This document shows positions 63,556 to 64,000 of a stretch of DNA of 64,000 nucleotides, piece by piece. Below the pieces are notes generated by a model. The model was not told where the DNA came from. It saw only the letters and a program-made list of their open reading frames with translations, and did no database searches. Source of the stretch: Paucibacter sediminis (GTDB lineage Bacteria > Pseudomonadota > Gammaproteobacteria > Burkholderiales > Burkholderiaceae_C); NCBI RefSeq assembly GCF_030254645.1, contig NZ_CP116346.1, positions 4,815,001-4,879,000 of the forward strand, read 5' to 3'. Each line of letters opens with the position of its first letter. Position 1 is the first letter of the stretch. Made by a program: the position numbers and the translations under genes.

Positions 63556-63807
63556 ATGCCACTAGGAACTGTCAAGTGGTTCAACGATGCCAAGGGTTTT
63601 GGCTTCATCGAACCCGAGCAAGGCGGAGAAGACGTGTTCGCCCATTTTTCGGCGATACAGATGGAGGGCTTCCGCACCCTCAAGCAGGGCGGCCGCGTGA
63701 ACTACGAGCTGGTGCAAGGCCCCAAGGGGCAGCTGGCACAGAACATCACCCCGCTGGAAGCCGCCGCCGCGGCGCAACAGGAGGCCTCGCTGAGCGGTGC
63801 CGCATAA
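63556..63807 (+). CDS. cspA: Cold-shock domain protein
   Basis: 83 residues from the ATG at 63556, which follows the ribosome site GGAGAAGGAA; an ATG 12 bp upstream lies within that site. Contains [21 protein letters not shown] with RNP1 (KGFGFIEP) and RNP2 (DVFAHF). An Ala-rich tail of about 14 residues extends past the usual 67-70-residue length. Single-stranded nucleic-acid chaperone; the exact Csp paralogue (CspA/CspD) is not resolved. Confidence 0.92.
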   Translation: MPLGTVKWFNDAKGFGFIEPEQGGEDVFAHFSAIQMEGFRTLKQGGRVNYELVQGPKGQLAQNITPLEAAAAAQQEASLSGAA

Positions 63808-63836
63808 GTACCGGATTCGGCGGCAGCCAGCAAGAC

Positions 63837-63864
63837 AAAGGCCCGCTCTGCAGCGGGCCTTTTT
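63837..63864. terminator. Bidirectional terminator between csp and icd
   Basis: Arms AAGGCCCGCT / AGCGGGCCTT with loop CTGC, followed by TTTTT on the forward strand and a short TTTG on the reverse. Confidence 0.85.
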
Positions 63865-63900
63865 ACTTGCCAGCGCGGGGCTCGGGCCCCGGCCGGTGGC

Positions 63901-64000
63901 TTACATGTGGTCGATCATCACCTGGCCGAAACCGGAGCAGGAGACCTGGGTCGCGCCGTCCATCAGGCGCGCGAAGTCGTAGGTCACCTTCTTGCTGGCG
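63901..64000 (-). CDS. icd: NADP-dependent isocitrate dehydrogenase (C-terminal end only)
   Basis: Reverse-strand frame open from the window end to TAA at 63901-63903, giving the last 32 residues with [25 protein letters not shown]. This matches the conserved C-terminus of homodimeric isocitrate dehydrogenase (VTYDFERLMDGA...CSEFGDAII in E. coli). The rest is outside the window. Confidence 0.85.
   Translation of the reverse strand, partial: ASKKVTYDFARLMDGATQVSCSGFGQVMIDHM

Overview
The window is a high-GC (roughly 70%) stretch of a betaproteobacterial chromosome. Gene content and order point to Burkholderiales, most likely the Roseateles/Pelomonas/Paucibacter/Rubrivivax side; this is judged from protein features and synteny, not from a search. 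The housekeeping block icd / csp / clpS-clpA / mtfA-lpxH-ppiB-ppiA / cysS-alkA-accA-tilS-lysC / tRNA-Ser and the upstream moxR-DUF58-tgpA, comEC and dsbB genes are ordinary core genome. No rRNA, CRISPR array, prophage or transposase gene was seen. Genes are tightly packed, with many 4-bp ATGA overlaps.

Layout. 1-3942: 3' end of a MoxR ATPase gene, a DUF58 gene and a TgpA-type transglutaminase. 3950-9912: mltB, comEC (reverse), a RidA-like gene, dsbB and a UbiH-family monooxygenase. 9899-13946 (reverse): gamma-glutamyltransferase, a LuxR-type regulator and the two 3-oxoacid CoA-transferase subunits, headed by a strong palindrome. 14103-17789: an outer-membrane barrel, a fused periplasmic binding protein, a hotdog thioesterase, a 268-bp terminal-inverted-repeat element without a gene, and a PAS-LuxR regulator. 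17775-20091: EamA exporter, AraC regulator and an HU protein with a Lys/Ala tail. 20204-22102: a B12-binding radical SAM protein.

22099-31736 is the most interesting accessory region. Six reverse-strand genes (cyanophycinase with a signal peptide, AstE/AspA-type zinc deacylase, YfcC-type transporter, ArgR/GlxA-like AraC regulator, AstA and a shortened AstA paralogue) are divergent from a TonB-dependent receptor. I read this as a complete 'eat external cyanophycin' system: polymer cleavage outside the cytoplasm, uptake, dipeptide hydrolysis and entry of arginine into the succinyltransferase route, with its own regulator and an inverted repeat in the shared promoter region that resembles the Pseudomonas ArgR site. 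It is followed by two small paralogous lipoproteins with a shared TGSR motif.

32532-40400: YceH, an SDR, ETF-ubiquinone oxidoreductase (behind a near-perfect 22-bp palindrome), a 7TM-DISM diguanylate cyclase, a GNAT, PaiB and a divergent MocR regulator. 40411-51243 is a second catabolic island: an AraC regulator divergent from an eight-gene operon encoding an SDR, a StyA/indole-monooxygenase-like flavoprotein, its flavin reductase, a CrtI-like oxidoreductase, a cyclase/isatin-hydrolase-like enzyme, an outer-membrane channel and IorA/IorB. This suggests oxidation of an indolic or other aryl compound. 51338-64000 returns to core functions and ends inside icd.
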